From Monarcha castaneiventris obscurior (Eukaryota > Chordata > Aves > Passeriformes > Monarchidae): DNA of 64,000 bases. The translations under genes and the position numbers were made by a program. The DNA lies in NCBI GenBank assembly GCA_026261815.1, contig JAMPIT010000856.1, forward strand, positions 11,702,001 to 11,766,000. Reading direction: 5' to 3'. Below the pieces are notes generated by a model, which was not told where the DNA came from, made no database searches, and saw only the letters and a program-made list of their open reading frames with translations. Shown here one piece after another: positions 1-13,110 of this stretch (positions are counted from its first letter, which is position 1; each line of letters opens with the position of its first letter).

Positions 1-444
1 GTATCTGGCATTGGGAAACAGCAGCATTGGTCATGTCGGGGTTTTCAGGAGCTCTCCAGCTGCCCTTGCAGGAAAGGCATGGGCTTGCTGCCATCCCCAG
101 GTGTGCTGCTCCTGAATGTGCATCTGAATATCTCTGCATGTCTTCTGTGTGCCCAAGAACTGAACCAAAGCCAAGTGGTGGCCAATGAAGACTTCTTCTC
201 ATCTTCTCTTAGGCTTTGGATCAGACCCCACCTCTGAAAAACAGTAACTGTTAACTTGGGTATCCACGAGTGATGGAAGATGGAAGAGCACAGAGAGCTT
301 TGTTATTCCCAGCCAAAGAGGAGTTTGGGAAGAGTTGCTCTAAGTAATCAGATGTTGTTATTAATTGCTTCCTGCTCTGACATGTTCACCTTAGAGTGTG
401 CCCCACCAAAGAGCTGACAGTCTCTGCTGGGCAGCAGAAAACCT

Positions 445-513
445 GTCAGATAATACAATGTACCCATGTCAGATAATATAACATACCTATGTCAGATAAT
501 TTCATGTATATAC
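445..513. repeat. 23-bp tandem repeat, three copies
   Basis: Three head-to-tail units begin at 445, 468 and 491, each opening with GTCAGATAAT and diverging towards the end. Every unit carries AGATAA (448-453, 471-476, 494-499), so the array places three GATA-factor-like sites at an exact 23-bp period. Confidence 0.88.
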
Positions 514-3235
514 ATTCTCTGCCTATGGTGAGAGCTGTAAACCTGCAGGATCCTCTTCTGGCTGCAGCCACGCTGCAAGGAAAACACTCTCTGAACAAAA
601 ACACATGAGACAGAGGTGCTCTGGGGGTAGAGAAGCTCCTCCATCCTCCAAGAGCTGATGGGAGCCTCCACCCAAAGGATGCCTCACTCCACCCTGGCTC
701 GTTAGCTTCCTAGACACTGGGGAACACTTGAAGGTGTCAAATTGTCTTAATTCAGACTGAAGAGAAATTTTGTGGAAAGGAAGTTAAAGAGGCTGAAAAT
801 TTCCTGCCCCAATCGGTTGTGGTTTCAGAGGGTTGGCTGTTGGGTGCTCCTTGGATTGGGAACTGCTTACAGAGGCTGCAGCTCCATGGCAGTAACGCTG
901 TTCCCAAAATTAATTTAAGCTTCAAAGCAGGAAAAGCTCAGACTTTCTGTAGGAAGTTTCAATATTGGAGTGAAAAGCCAAAATTTAAAAATAGTCTATG
1001 AGAGGAGAAAACTTAATATATCCTGTAATATCATGATCTTGGAAGAAATCTGTAAAAAAAATGTAAAAAAATAACAGCCTGTGCATTAATGTCCTTATGC
1101 ACCAAGAAAGAGGAAAACAATTGCTTAATTTGCAACATGCACTTGGACTTTACCTACATGAAGGATTCTGCTAAATTTTCATTGAAATGTTCAGCACACT
1201 TGGTTTCCTATTCGTAGAATAAGCATTTTCTGGTGAAAAGCAGCTCAGCTTTTTTTAATTTGTCATTGAGTCACAGTAACAAAATATTTTTACACTTGGA
1301 ATTTATCACTTGATCTCCTGAAGGAAGAATCTGAGAGAGGATCGAGGGCAAAGGAAGAAGAGCTGAGATGCCCATGGCTGGTGATTTGTTTGCTTTCAGT
1401 TAACGTGATATTCTCAGGAATATGCTGATCCAGATACAATCCAGGACTGTCCACAATGCTGATTAGTGCCTTAGCATAATAGTGAGATCTCCATGAATCA
1501 TATTTATCTCCCACATCTTCTCTGCCTGTGAGTTTCTAAGGTTTCTCTCTGATTTCATCTATGAGGTGCACGCATCCCTCAGAGAGACTTTGCTAATCTC
1601 CAGAGTTTGGAAACTGGCAGTTTATAAACCCTGGAGATGGGCAAGTTTAGAACCATTGGAGGCTTAGAGACTCGGAACAATTGTGTTTTCACTTGTTCCT
1701 GTTTTGTTGTAATGAGGCTGCTTTATTTTATTATAAAGCAGGCAGGCCTTGCAGTTGAATTAAACCTTTGTTCACTATTGTGAACTCTGCTCAACATTGT
1801 TTTCTCAGTTAATAGGTTGTGTTCTCTCACCTGTCAGGCATGATACAAAAATGTGATGGAGCAGATTTCAAAACAGAGAGGGCGTTTCCTCAAGCCTATG
1901 GGACATGTTTGTTTATCCACTTGTTTCACACACTGGTCAGTGGCTTTTGTTATTTTAAACCAAAGAGAAGGTAGAACAGATTTGTATCTGAGCCACCCAG
2001 TGTACAAATACTTGGAACTCTGTGTCTTTTTGCTTTGCCAAATAACTTTTTCTAGACAACTGAGCTGTCAATTTGTTAGAAGGAAAAAAAATTATCTTCA
2101 GAAATGCTTATTTCCTTTACTGAATGCTAGGAAATTTCCAGGGAAAAAAAACTTATTAGGATAGAACTAAGAAGATAAATTGAAATTCTTTGATTGAAAG
2201 TAATGTTATTAAAAAGTTTTAATTATTGAGAAGAAAATGTAGGAAAGGCACTCAGAGCTAACATAAAAATGATTGGAAACTGGTAATTAAAACAAAATGC
2301 TTGAAAATTAAACATCACAAAAATATGAAACTGCAAACACGGCTCTGATTCATTGCAGCACTTAAAATTTGGGATTGCTATTAAGTTGTAGATGGCTGGT
2401 TTGAATTCTGTGGGTCTGTGTTGATGCTGAAAGTTGGGCAAATGCTGCAGGACTTTCCTAGTTGAGGCCACCAGATTCCAGATCCGGTCCTTATTCTTCC
2501 CTTTCCCAGTTCTCACCATTCTCCATTTAGATTTCTACTCCAAAGCAAAACTTGTTGCTCTTTCTGAGAGTGTCTGGACACCCCCTTCCCTCGGTGTTTT
2601 TGAAGCTCATCAGTTTCACCCTTCCAAACACTTAAAGCTTTATTTTGCAATCCCGATACAATTGCTTCAGCAGAGAGCTGGGTCTGTCTGCAGAGCATCA
2701 ATTTCTGCTCAGCAAAGCTTGCTCTCCTCGAGTGGCAGCCTCTAGGTTTCTACACAAACATCTCCAGAACAGCCCTGGAGATCTCACAGAACTGGGTCTG
2801 TGTTTCCTCAGGACCACTTCACAAGGGAGCTGGCATCAGAGAGTTGCTCCCATGGTCACTGGGCTGCTTTGGGAGTCTGCTTCACCAAAACTGTAAGGAG
2901 CACGTATAAAAGCAAGGGGTAGGAAGTACCAGCATGCTTCTGTTGGCATTTTTTGCACCAGAAAAGCCACAACTCCTCTGATAGTCACAGCCAGACAAGA
3001 CCCATCCAGTCATCTTCTTCTCTATTAACCAGGCTGGCTTTTTCTACATGATCACAGCAGTGAATGTCACCTTGTTGGTGACATTCCCCTGATGGACAGA
3101 CAGCCTCATCCCCTCCTCCAGGACATCCAGGAGAAACATCCAAGCCCTACACAGGACTCGACTCCTGCCACCTTCTTTGCCCACAGTGCTCCTTCCCAGG
3201 AGAGACCGAGAGGGAGCAATCTTAGACTTGGAAGA
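514..3235. other. Intergenic, no gene seen
   Basis: Mixed AT-rich DNA. Open frames are at most about 100 codons, overlap on both strands and show no recognisable domain. Confidence 0.6.
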
Positions 3236-3465
3236 AGGTAATTTGAATTGGATGTGAAGTTGTTACTAATTTAATGTTTATCCAATAACAAGGACTTTGC
3301 AAAACCCCTTACCTTTTCATGAGCCTCAGGTAACACTGTCAATTCATAATTGCTACGATTCCTTTATCCTGTGGTTTAATAAATAATTTACCTAAATTAT
3401 TAAAATGAAAATTTCAACATTATTAAAAATTAACCAGGTTAAATGAGCAAACAGTAAATAGTGCT
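3236..3465. promoter_or_regulatory. Candidate conserved non-coding block
   Basis: AT-rich, repeat-free sequence with several homeodomain-like cores (CTAATTTAATG, TAAATAATTTACC, AAATTATTAAAATG). The boundary with the GC-richer flanks is sharp. Function is inferred from composition only. Confidence 0.32.
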
Positions 3466-3531
3466 GGGATTGTCCTGCGTGACAAGAGTCCGCAGCTTTT
3501 ATTGTCTTTTTCCCAGGCACAGAGGGGACGT

Positions 3532-3575
3532 TCCTCCCTCCCCCTCTCCCTCCTCCCTCCCTCCCTCCACTTCCA
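3532..3575. repeat. CT-rich simple repeat
   Basis: A run of CCCTCC/CCTCCCTCC units. It is a polypyrimidine tract with no gene evidence. Confidence 0.85.
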
Positions 3576-4859
3576 CTGCTCTACTCTTGTCTTTCACAAA
3601 CTCCTCTCCTTGATATTAGTTTTCTTCACAGCCTGTTCTTTCATCTCCATGTCCTGTTCTCCACTGCTGGTTCACTCTTCCTTCCCATGAATCCTCTCCC
3701 TGCCCTGCCGTTGCACCAGGCATCCATCTCCTCTCTGCACACTCTATTCTGCACACATATGTAGCACAAGATGCCTGGTGGGCCTTTTTGTGCTTTTTTT
3801 CTTTGATCTGTGGCTGGCAGTGCCATCTGATGCCAGGAAGACATAGATCCAGGAGAACATATGATCTCCAAAGAGCAGAGAGTTTGTCAGGTCTTCAGGA
3901 TACGGGCTGCTCCCATTCATGAAAAATTTATTAAATTCTGACTGCTCTTAAAGGATCGCAGCTCTGTCATTTTTAATTGAAACATTCAGTTTGCCCAAAA
4001 TGAAGTGCTCCATCTTCCAGGCTGTATCTCTTGCCAGATTTTTTTTTCTTCTCTGTAATTCCTGCTGAACTGCTCCTTCTGCTGTTTTCTGGCAGAATTC
4101 CTCATTGACTTAAAAGGGTTCCCCCCCTCCAGGCTTCATCCCATCCATTTTGCCTTTCAGCACATGGGAGTCCTGGAAATGGCCTTTTCTCCTGCCTGGC
4201 ATTTTTTCACACAGAACACTTGCACCAGCACAGACCTCAGGGCACACAGCTGATCTTCTCCTGCAGACCTGGGAGAATGAGGCACCCAGCTTCAGGATAT
4301 CAGCTGAGTTTCAGTAGGAGCTTGGTGCCAGCAGGCCTGTCCATCCCTTCTCCAGGGTGCCCATAACACCATTGCACATCCCCTGCAGTCACCTGGGCCC
4401 TAAAAGGCAGGTACAGACTTCTCAATGTGCTCTAATCATGCCCTTCTCTTTCTTCTGATGCTAAGAGACCTCGAGGGAAGTCAGGCAATGTTTGCCACTG
4501 AAATCTAGCTTTGTAGACAGGCCCCTTCCTATCCCTTTCTGAGTAGCCCTTGTGTAGTTCCCACCCTTGTTACACTCCTGTTTAGGATGGAAAACGAAGG
4601 AAAAAATCCCACCTGCATGCAGAAGCAGCGGTGGTGTGAGCCACAAGGATAACTCAGCTGGAATGTGTCCACCAGACCTGGAGTGCCTGCTCCTCCAACA
4701 CACTCCTGAGAGGTGAAGCCCCAGGGGCATGGTCAAAGTGGAGACAACTGGATGAACTCTGAAAGTGGTGAGACCCAGAGCCCATAAAAGAGGGGCGCTG
4801 TGTCCGTGGGGAGCGTGGCAGATATTGACTGCACCATCACGTGGCGTGGCCCTTTCCTT

Positions 4860-5085
4860 CCACAGTCAGGGCTGATATCTGAATTACTTCGGATTTTAAC
4901 CACAATTAAAGAGCTAATCAAGGTCAACAGCTCCTTTCAAATACAGTTTAGTACAAAATCCTAATGCAGGAATTACACAAATTGATATTGTCAATATAAT
5001 GGATTCAAACCAATTGTGCTAAACAAGGTTGTATCAAGTCTGCACTCTGTATTAGGTGAGGGCTAATTCTGTCTAGCAGCAGTGG
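4860..5085. promoter_or_regulatory. Candidate conserved non-coding block
   Basis: AT-rich segment with ACAATTAAAGAGCTAATCAAGG, split here as ACAATTAAAG and CTAATCAAGG, plus TGATATTGTCAATATAATGG and CCAATTGTG. Several paired TAAT/ATTG-type cores, no repeat signature and no open frame. Confidence 0.35.
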
Positions 5086-8000
5086 AGACGAACAGAAAAA
5101 CAGATACATCAAGGCTTCACAGTCTGGATTTATTACTGAGGTGATTTTTACTCCCCTCAAAAATTCATTAGTCTGAGAAAACAGTGCAGTTCCGAGGATT
5201 CAGTTCCATTCAGAAGGCAGAATGCACAAAATTGAATGCATGAGATCTCTCAGTCTAATCTATAGGAGATAGAAGGAAGGGACAGTCGAGAGAAATGATG
5301 AGCCTGGAGAATAAATCTGAACAGCAGCCCTTGGTGAAAAAGGAGGTGACAAAGGACTCTGCTCAGGTACCCAAATGGATTGCACTACTTGAGACATCTT
5401 AGAGTATCCAAGACACCAGGCACGGCTGGAAGGTGTGATGAGACCTGTAGAAAACCCATATTCCCCCAGCATGGCAGATGCTCTAGAGCATCTCAAATGA
5501 ACCCTAAGAGATCTAACCCTCTCACATTAGGTGGCATCCCAACCTTGTTTTGCTTTTCCTCTGAGACTCTTAAAGGTTTCACCAACGAGTTTCTTCCCAG
5601 CTTTGTAGACATGACGTAACTCTTTCCCTTCATCTCAGCATCCACCTTTTGATTCCTCTCCTCAGAGGAAGTGTGTGGAGTGACCCCAGCCCTCGCTCCC
5701 ACCCTCCAAACTGCTTTGGAATGGTGGAAGACAGCCAACTCTTCCGGGGTCCGTGTGAAAGAAGCTAAATGGGAACACGAAGGTGGTAATGGAGTGGAAG
5801 CAGAACAAGGAAAGCCTCGCTGATGGATTATTAGGCACTGTCAAAGTTTCAGCAGAGTGGAAAACTTGGAGGCAGGAGTAGTAACCCATGAAAAATCACC
5901 TCTTCCTTTTCCTGTTCATGGCAGGGCAGCGTGTCCAGATCAAAGCCACCCGTCCCTGCTCGGCCTCAGTCGCACGATTTACGAGGCACTGGGGCACCAG
6001 CCCATTAACAGCCCTGGTAATTCATTGCAAGGGCAACAGGAGGTGTAAATCCCCTCCCCGCAGAACTTAACACATTTACCCAACTGTCCCCAGTCACCTG
6101 GACATCCGAGGGGCTGATGTTGTGAATGAGAATGGCCACATGAGGAGCAACATGGAAAGAGAGGACACTCAGGAGAGTCTGGGATGGTTGGAGAGGGTGG
6201 GAGAGGCACGACCCGAGAGGCAGAGCCATTTTCCTATGCACCCATTAAGTAGCAGAAAATCTCATTGGTTTTTAATTGCATTCTGACCTTCCAGAGCTCC
6301 TCCTGGCTGTTTCCCTTGGGATCGGCGTTGGAGAAGGAGCATGCTTCATGCACACGGGCAGCTGGGAGGCCTCTGCACTTCTTCAGGGTTTGTGAGACAT
6401 TGTGCTCCACACACAGGGCAGTCCCTGCTGCCAGCAGCTGGTTCAGAGGCTCAACACCACCAAAATCAGCGATGGCAGCAGGTAATAGCAGCTACAGTGA
6501 CATACAAGGTCCCAACACGATTTGGAACATGAAGACCTAGAAACTCCTAGCTGGAGAACATTTCACCTAGCCTTCCATCCCTCTACTGGCAGCACTCAGA
6601 TGTACTGTCTTCTCTTACATCTTCTCTTACTCTACTGCAGCATGCCTACATCCAAAAATAGCTTTGCAGAAAGCAAATTCTTTGTTGCTTTCTGAAGATA
6701 ACAAATACCAGATTTTCTCTCTGTTTTCTTTTGTCTGGCTACTCCATCCATTTGCTCTCACTGTCTCTCTGTCTTTACCTTCCCCAAACTCTGCCAGATC
6801 CCATTTCTCACTTCCAATCACCATTTCTCATGTCATACTCCATTTTCCTTGCACTGCTGTCTTTCTGCTCCTTCATGCTTGGCTCCAGCTGTTTCTGGCT
6901 TTCAAAAAAGTCCCCTTCTGTTTGGTCTTCCCTGACTTTTTTCATCCTTCTGCTGTTGCCTGTTCATGCTCAACTCTTTAACATCAGCTAATATTTGATG
7001 CCAGAAAACTTGTCTCAGCTATATGACCAGGTTTAAAACATCTATATATTCACAAGAAAACTTTGAATGTGAGTTTTCCTCTTCAACAATCTGTATGCTA
7101 GAACTAAATCCTCATCAGAGGTGCTTGCTTTTAAGGGCAGCAGTGGAGATAAATAGGCTCTGAAGCAGAAATGGAAGGCTCACCAGCCATATTCAGTAAG
7201 TGAGATAAGATGGCCAGATCAGTGGAGTGTTTCCTTGCAAAAATCTTTCAAATTTCTCTTAAAAAGAGGCCTTTTAAAAATTAATTCCACTGCGGTTTCT
7301 TTTGTGTGATTTTTAAGTTACTACTTATCATTTCTTTTTGAAGCAAAACTACAAACAGATTTCCATCAATTTCCCTCAGAAACTCATTTTCTATTTCATA
7401 CTACGAAGTTCACAAGAAATATGGCTAATTTCCCAACCACTGGCTGCTGTGCACTTGACCCCATGGTCGCAGGGCCAGGCAGATGAGAGCACTGGTTTAC
7501 TGGTTTGGCTCAGCATGGGACAGGGAAGGGACCAGTTAAACACGATGGAAATGGTCAGAGTGTTTCCTGCTTCTCCTCACAGAGCAAAAGCCAGCTTCTT
7601 TAAGCTGGCCCTTAAAGCATGACCAAGAATGAGAATCAGGCAATGATCTTTGGTTAAAACCTAACCAGGAAGGGGTAAATGGAGAGAAAGTGCAAATGAG
7701 AAGACACTGGTCTAGCTGGGAGAAAAAGGCTTCGTTAGGGTGACAATTTGGAAGGAAAATCTGTGAGATTTGGGTTTAGACACGCCTGACTATTGAAAAT
7801 GTGATTTAGGCACTTCAGTGCTTTTTAGGTGGAAGAAATTCAACTCTGGTTAAGTGGAAGGAATAATTCCATGAAGTACTTGTAGTAAAGGTAGGACACT
7901 TTGTCAGTCTTGACTTTCTGGAAGCAGATCTCAGCCTCACATGCAGCTTCTCCAGGGTCCACAGCCCTGGGAAGACACAAGCAGGAGACAAGGCAAGGTT

Positions 8001-10009
8001 TTGATGGCTCCTCTGTGTTACCTTCTCAGAAAGGAGCCTCGTAAATGTTCATAGATGTCACCATGGGGTTTACAGCCTGTTCAGATCTCTGGGTTATGGC
8101 ACATTCCCACCTCTAAAGGCAGAGGGCTCATCTTCACCAATGAGAGGAGAAGATGAGGGATGAGATGGAGCCCTTCAGCAGAGGGAGGAACGAAGCAGGG
8201 CCATGAGAGGACAAACCTTTGATACTGCACAGAAGAGAAGTCCAGCATGGGAAAGGGCAGAGTCTCCACCAGGTCTTGCAACACATGTGAAACCCATCAG
8301 GGTCACCGTTCCCGTGGCATTCTGCTGTCTGAGCCATAACACGACACCCTACAGGGAGGGAAAGGCATCCTGTGGGAAGGGGGAAGAGCTATCTGTGCTT
8401 TTAAGAGGTTGGCTGGGAATTAAGGGAATACTTTATGGTGGTTACACTCTGAATTTATAGTTTCCTCCTCTTGCTTTTTAATGTTCTCCTGCCAAATTAC
8501 CTATGGTTTGTCCCATAACTTCCAGCTGCCCTGTGGTCCGACATGTCCCAGCACCACCTGGGACACATGAAAGAATACAAAACAAACAACCTGTCAAACA
8601 AGAGAAGGGCTGCACTGCAGAATGTGGATTCTTTTCTGGACCTAAACCCTAATTGTTCAGATTCCTGGATCAGATATTAATGGATTTGCTGTCATGTGAA
8701 AGGGCAATGATGACATTAAGACACAGATCAGAACTTTCTTATTCCAAAACTGTGACTTGAGCACCCTGTTTTCAACAAGGCTTTTGACTGTGAAGTTCAG
8801 AAAACATCTACTGCCTATTAACTAACCTCTCTGTCTTACTGCTTAGAGGTCTGAGCTACTCTGCACACATCTATTCTCAAGAGATAGAAGAAGGTTCATC
8901 ATCAGTGTCTCCCAGAGCTTCAGAGCACAGTAGGACACAGAAAAGACCTCCTGGTACTTCCCATTGCTTTCCTGGAGAAGCTAAAATCAGGTCACACATA
9001 GCTGCTAACAAAAAAATAACTCTGAGAACCTGCTGGCCATTCACTACTTGAAGGTGATCTGTTGCCCCAGAGTTAAGGGTTTGGGAGTCTTCATAAAATA
9101 GTTTTGGAAACCTGGCCACATTGTGTGGATGTCCAGCCTTCAAAGCAGACCGTCAAAATAAGGCTGTGTAGTCCCAAGGGAGAAACTTTCTCTACTGCTA
9201 CTGGTAGTAGAGCAGAGAAAACAAAGCCTTCTCCACAGGTGGCCCTGTTAACATGACCCTTGTTTCAGAGTTACTCAGGGTTTATAGCTGCTTGTCTGTG
9301 TGTCCTGGAGTCTGTCTTTATCTTCATTAAGGACTTTCCTTGTCTCACAGGCTGTGTCCCCATGTCCCTCTGCAGCTCTGCATTTCTCCTTCAATCCCTG
9401 TCTCTTCCCAGTGAGCTGAGGCTGCCATGTGCGGGCTTCCAGCAGAGCAGTTCCCTGCCACGTGTGCCCCCACCAGCAGCACAAATGCCAGCCCAGCAGT
9501 GGGAACGAGCTGCCTTTTCTCACAACTGCCCTGCCCAAAGCCATCTTCCAGCAGTTCCCCTCAGTGGCTCTAAAATAATTAGGAGGTTTGAAGTTTCACA
9601 CGCCCCAGCAGAGAGAGACAGGACAACTCATCTGTTATTGCAGCCCCAGTGAACAGTGCTTTGTAATGATGTGGGGAATCCTGAACTTGGCAACCCCTCC
9701 ATGACCTCTGCCTGAGAGCAGGGTCATCCCCAATATCCGGGGTGGCTGCTGGCTGAGCTCATGTCCCAGTCCCTTTCAGAGCAGAGCAGGGAACCCAAGC
9801 GTCCCGACACAGGGCATCACCTGCCAACTCAAGCATTAAACATTAATCCCGGCAGGACTTTCACTCCTCTGTCTCTGAGGTGAAAGCAGATTAGGAATTT
9901 GATCTCCCAAGATTACTGCGTGAAAGTCGCCCTTGAAGAGGCTCCCTGTAGCCTGTCCATCTCTTCGGGGTTTTGCCTTTCATGAGATGTTGCTGCCCTT
10001 CGAGCTCTG
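5086..10009. other. Intergenic, no gene seen
   Basis: No coding, RNA or mobile-element signature was recognised apart from the pyrimidine-rich stretch at 6705-6985. Confidence 0.6.
6705..6985. repeat. Pyrimidine-rich stretch
   Basis: The plus strand is dominated by C and T (TCTCTCTG, CTTTT, CCATTTCTC). This strand bias keeps several frames open by chance. No domain or splice context supports a gene. Comparable tracts occur at about 15950-16210 and 61735-62060. Confidence 0.55.
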
Positions 10010-10039
10010 GTTTTTTTTGTTTTTTTTGGTTTTTTTTAA
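10010..10039. repeat. T-rich low-complexity tract
   Basis: Three runs of eight T separated by G or GG, then AATGG. Confidence 0.9.
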
Positions 10040-10051
10040 TGGTTTTCTTCT

Positions 10052-11338
10052 ATGACCTCCTGGGGGATTGCAGGGGGACCTGGAGCACTTTCAAGTATCC
10101 TACAAATTTGCGGAAACCCCAGTGGTTGTGAGACCTCCCTCAGAAGCATGGTGCCTTTGCTGTGGAGCTCCACAGCCAAAGGAGAGCTCAAGGGTTTTGC
10201 TGGGACTTTGAGGAGCTGCATGAGAGAAAAAAATCCTCCATGTGCAGGGGTGGCTGTTTTGCTCAGGGGGCAGGGTGAAGGAACAACCATGAATGTGGTT
10301 CAACAGGGCTCATCTGAGGTGGGCACAGGGCCAGCTCTGGCAAAGGAGGGTGGCAGGTCCCAAGGTGTGGAGAGCAAGATTTTCTCTCAGCCCTATAGCC
10401 ATGCGGAATCTCTGCTGTTAGGTGAGGTGATGCCCTCAAAGGGGAGCCCATGGTGTGGGAAGAGAGAGTGTCTGTCCTTGGGGCTGCTCGTGCCTGCCTG
10501 GTGCTTGCCAGGGCTGGGCAAAGGCAGCCACAGCATCCGAGGTTTGGGAAAGGCAGTAAGCTCAGCCTGTGGTGAAATGAAAAACGGGGGAAAAGAGAAA
10601 AGGGAAATTCTTTCCAAGGTCTGTTTTCCTTGGGACGAGCACATTGATGATTTAGCAAGACTGCCTGGTTATTTTTCCATGTCGCTGCCTTTGGCCCCTT
10701 GTTCGGAGCAGCTGAGCCAGAGAGACGGGAAGGCAAAGTCTGGGGAGCAGAGCCAGGGCTGGGGCTGGCACTTGCAGGGCAGGATTGTATCTGCAACACC
10801 CACCAGCAAGAGCAGCAGATCACAGGAGCCTCCTCCAGCGGATTTTTCATCCTCTGACCCTTGGAGTGAGCATCCACCCGGCTCACCACCAATATGCACA
10901 GCATCCTACAGCACCTTCTGCTCTCTCCCAAAGTGCAGAAGGAACAAGCAGCTCAGGGAAATGGTGTCCCAGCCAGAGCCCTTCTCTCATCCAAATTCCT
11001 GTCTTTGCAAGCTCTCTGTCACCATGGCCTTCCCCCCACAGAGGTGCTGCAGACCCATGGAAGGAAAGTCCTTCCCTACCTGCCCACCATTTCAAGCTCA
11101 GCACTATCATGTCATGTCAAAGCAGGTAGGCATAAACCCTCAGCTGCCTCCAGCGCCTCGGTTTGGTCCTGCCCCACTGAAAGGAATCAGCCCCGACCTG
11201 AAAAGCTCTAACAAAGGCAGGTCAGGTCCTCTGTGGGTGCCCAGCTCCCCCTGTAGCAATGGGCTGCTGGATGTGTGGAGAAGCCCCTCGGTGCCCTTCC
11301 CACTGGGCCTGGCAGGGAGGTGGCAGTGCCAGGCGTGA
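10052..11338. other. GC-rich stretch with a long chance open frame
   Basis: One plus-strand frame stays open for about 428 codons, and a minus-strand frame overlaps it for 222 codons (10263-10931). The conceptual proteins are rich in Ser, Pro, Gly, Cys and Trp with no domain, repeat or motif, and both strands are open together. That pattern reflects few stop codons in GC-rich DNA. A lineage-specific gene cannot be ruled out. Confidence 0.55.
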
Positions 11339-11414
11339 TTGCTGTTTAATTCACAGTGCTCTCCTCCACCGACAGCACCTCTCACAGGGATTGCAGAGTA
11401 GCCAGCATGCCGTG

Positions 11415-11530
11415 GTTGGATTGAGCCGGCAGATTTAATTAAGTTGCGATTTAATTACCTATCAGCATCCCTATTTAATAAAGCTCAGGAGGATTTTAAT
11501 TTTGAAAAAATAATAATAATAAATGATACG
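11415..11530. promoter_or_regulatory. Candidate conserved block with paired TAATTA sites
   Basis: TTTAATTAAG and GATTTAATTACC place two TAATTA cores 16 bp apart (11436-11441 and 11452-11457). TTTAATAAAG, TTTTAATTTTG and an (AAT)n run follow. TAATTA is the core bound by paired/LIM/Antp-type homeodomains. The block stands out sharply from GC-rich flanks. Confidence 0.4.
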
Positions 11531-12964
11531 GCCTGTCACCGAGCAGCAGTAAGGGCACCCGGTCCAGGCAGGAGGGCTCTGCAGGCAGTGTCCCTGTCCC
11601 TGCCCCTGCCCTGTGGGATGAGGCAGGACATGGCCAGGCTCGGACAGAGCTTGGGAGAGCTGGCACAGGGTGCAGGGAGGGGAACGTGACCCTTGGCAGC
11701 CTGTGTGATGCCACACGCCCAGGGCTCACCTCCGGGCACTCCTGCCTCGGCTTGCTCATTTTGCCTCTTCATACAGAGGCTGAAGGGGACTGAGGAGCCT
11801 CTGCCCAGCTGCCAACAGCCCCATATTGTCCTGATCATGGTTTGTAATTTTTGCTGCCTGCTGAAGACCCTCTGAGGGGAGGTTGGCTCTTGTGGTGGTT
11901 GGCATTTCTCTGGTGTCCTTGCTAGACAGAAAATCCAGGGTGAGGATGCTGCTGGGTTTTCTCGTGAGGTTTTGAGTATGTTGAGAGAGACCCAGTGGGT
12001 TACTTTAACCTGAGGTTTAGTTTTGATTCACCAGATCAAAGTCGAAGCTGTGTGTGATGCTCAGAGCCATCAGGATTTGAGGAGGTTTGGAGAAGACACT
12101 TTGGCTCCTCCCTGAGCAGTAAGTGAAGATGTCAGGTTGTGGCTGGGAGAATTCCCACCAAAGATATTCACCCACTCCAGCACTTCAGCCATTATCTCCT
12201 TCCAAGCCCCTCCCAGCCCCACTAACCTGTACACAACATTAACGCAACTGTTTTGCTGAGGATGTTTCCTGTGGGTTTAATTGTGCTTGAGGTTTTATTT
12301 CTTTTGGGCCAGGCCCAGACCCTGTGACAAGGAGACGTGGTCGTTATCCCAGGGTGGGACTCACCAGCTTTATGTGAGCTCAGATGCCGGACGGGGACCT
12401 TCTGGTCTTCGCTGCCGGTGGGGATGGGATTCTTGTTCTGCCATCTGTGTTCATCCTGTTTTCTGTTTCAGAGCTTCCCTTTCATGGAGACTCGCCCCAG
12501 ACCTCTGTGTCGTGCGGTGCCCGACTGCATCTCCCCACTGATGAGGATGTGTCAACACCAAGTTTAGCACTTCTTAAACTATGATAACTGAAAACACGGT
12601 ATAAAGGAAGCAGCGCTTTAAGCAAGGAAAATTAAGGAAAGCCCAAGTCTTTCCCTAGTCACCAGCATCACACCAAATGAGATCTAGCCTGAGTTCTAAA
12701 ATACCTCCAAGGGGATAATATATCCATATGTGCTTCCCACCTGCACCTGGGACAGCACATATGGCTTCCTTAGCTCTTGCTCTGGCCTCTAAAATACACC
12801 TAGATTTGTGACACTCACTTTTAGACGCCCCTCAGTTAGGCACAGTGAGTTCCCTCCCTCTGTTCCCCCCAAAAAGCCACTTTCCAACAGGGAAAACAGC
12901 CGAGACGGAGAGAAACAGACCTTGATATTTCTATTGTTTCATGGTAACAGTGCCTGTCCTGAGA

Positions 12965-13110
12965 CCCCAGGCCTGACAGATTGACATAACAGGTTAATAA
13001 GTGCTTTCCACTTCTCCTAAAGGCTAATTAAATATTAATCCACTTGGTGAGGTCAGCAAAAATAACAAACAATTGGCAGAGTGAAATTCGTTTAATTAAT
13101 TCTCCTGTGG
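12965..13110. promoter_or_regulatory. Candidate conserved block with TAATTA sites
   Basis: GGCTAATTAAATATTAATCC (TAATTA 13025-13030) and TTTAATTAATTC (TAATTA 13093-13098) flank AACAAACAATTGGCAG, which contains forkhead- and SOX-like cores. The block is repeat-free and bounded by GC-richer DNA. Confidence 0.42.

Noticed and set aside
4780..4810. TATA-like promoter (CCCATAAAAGAGGGG)
   Set aside because: An isolated TATA-like word without initiator, CpG island or downstream frame.
10052..11338. A 428-codon open frame that could be a gene
   Set aside because: No domain, signal or repeat is recognisable, the amino-acid make-up looks like translated GC-rich non-coding DNA, and the opposite strand is open over 222 codons of the same region.
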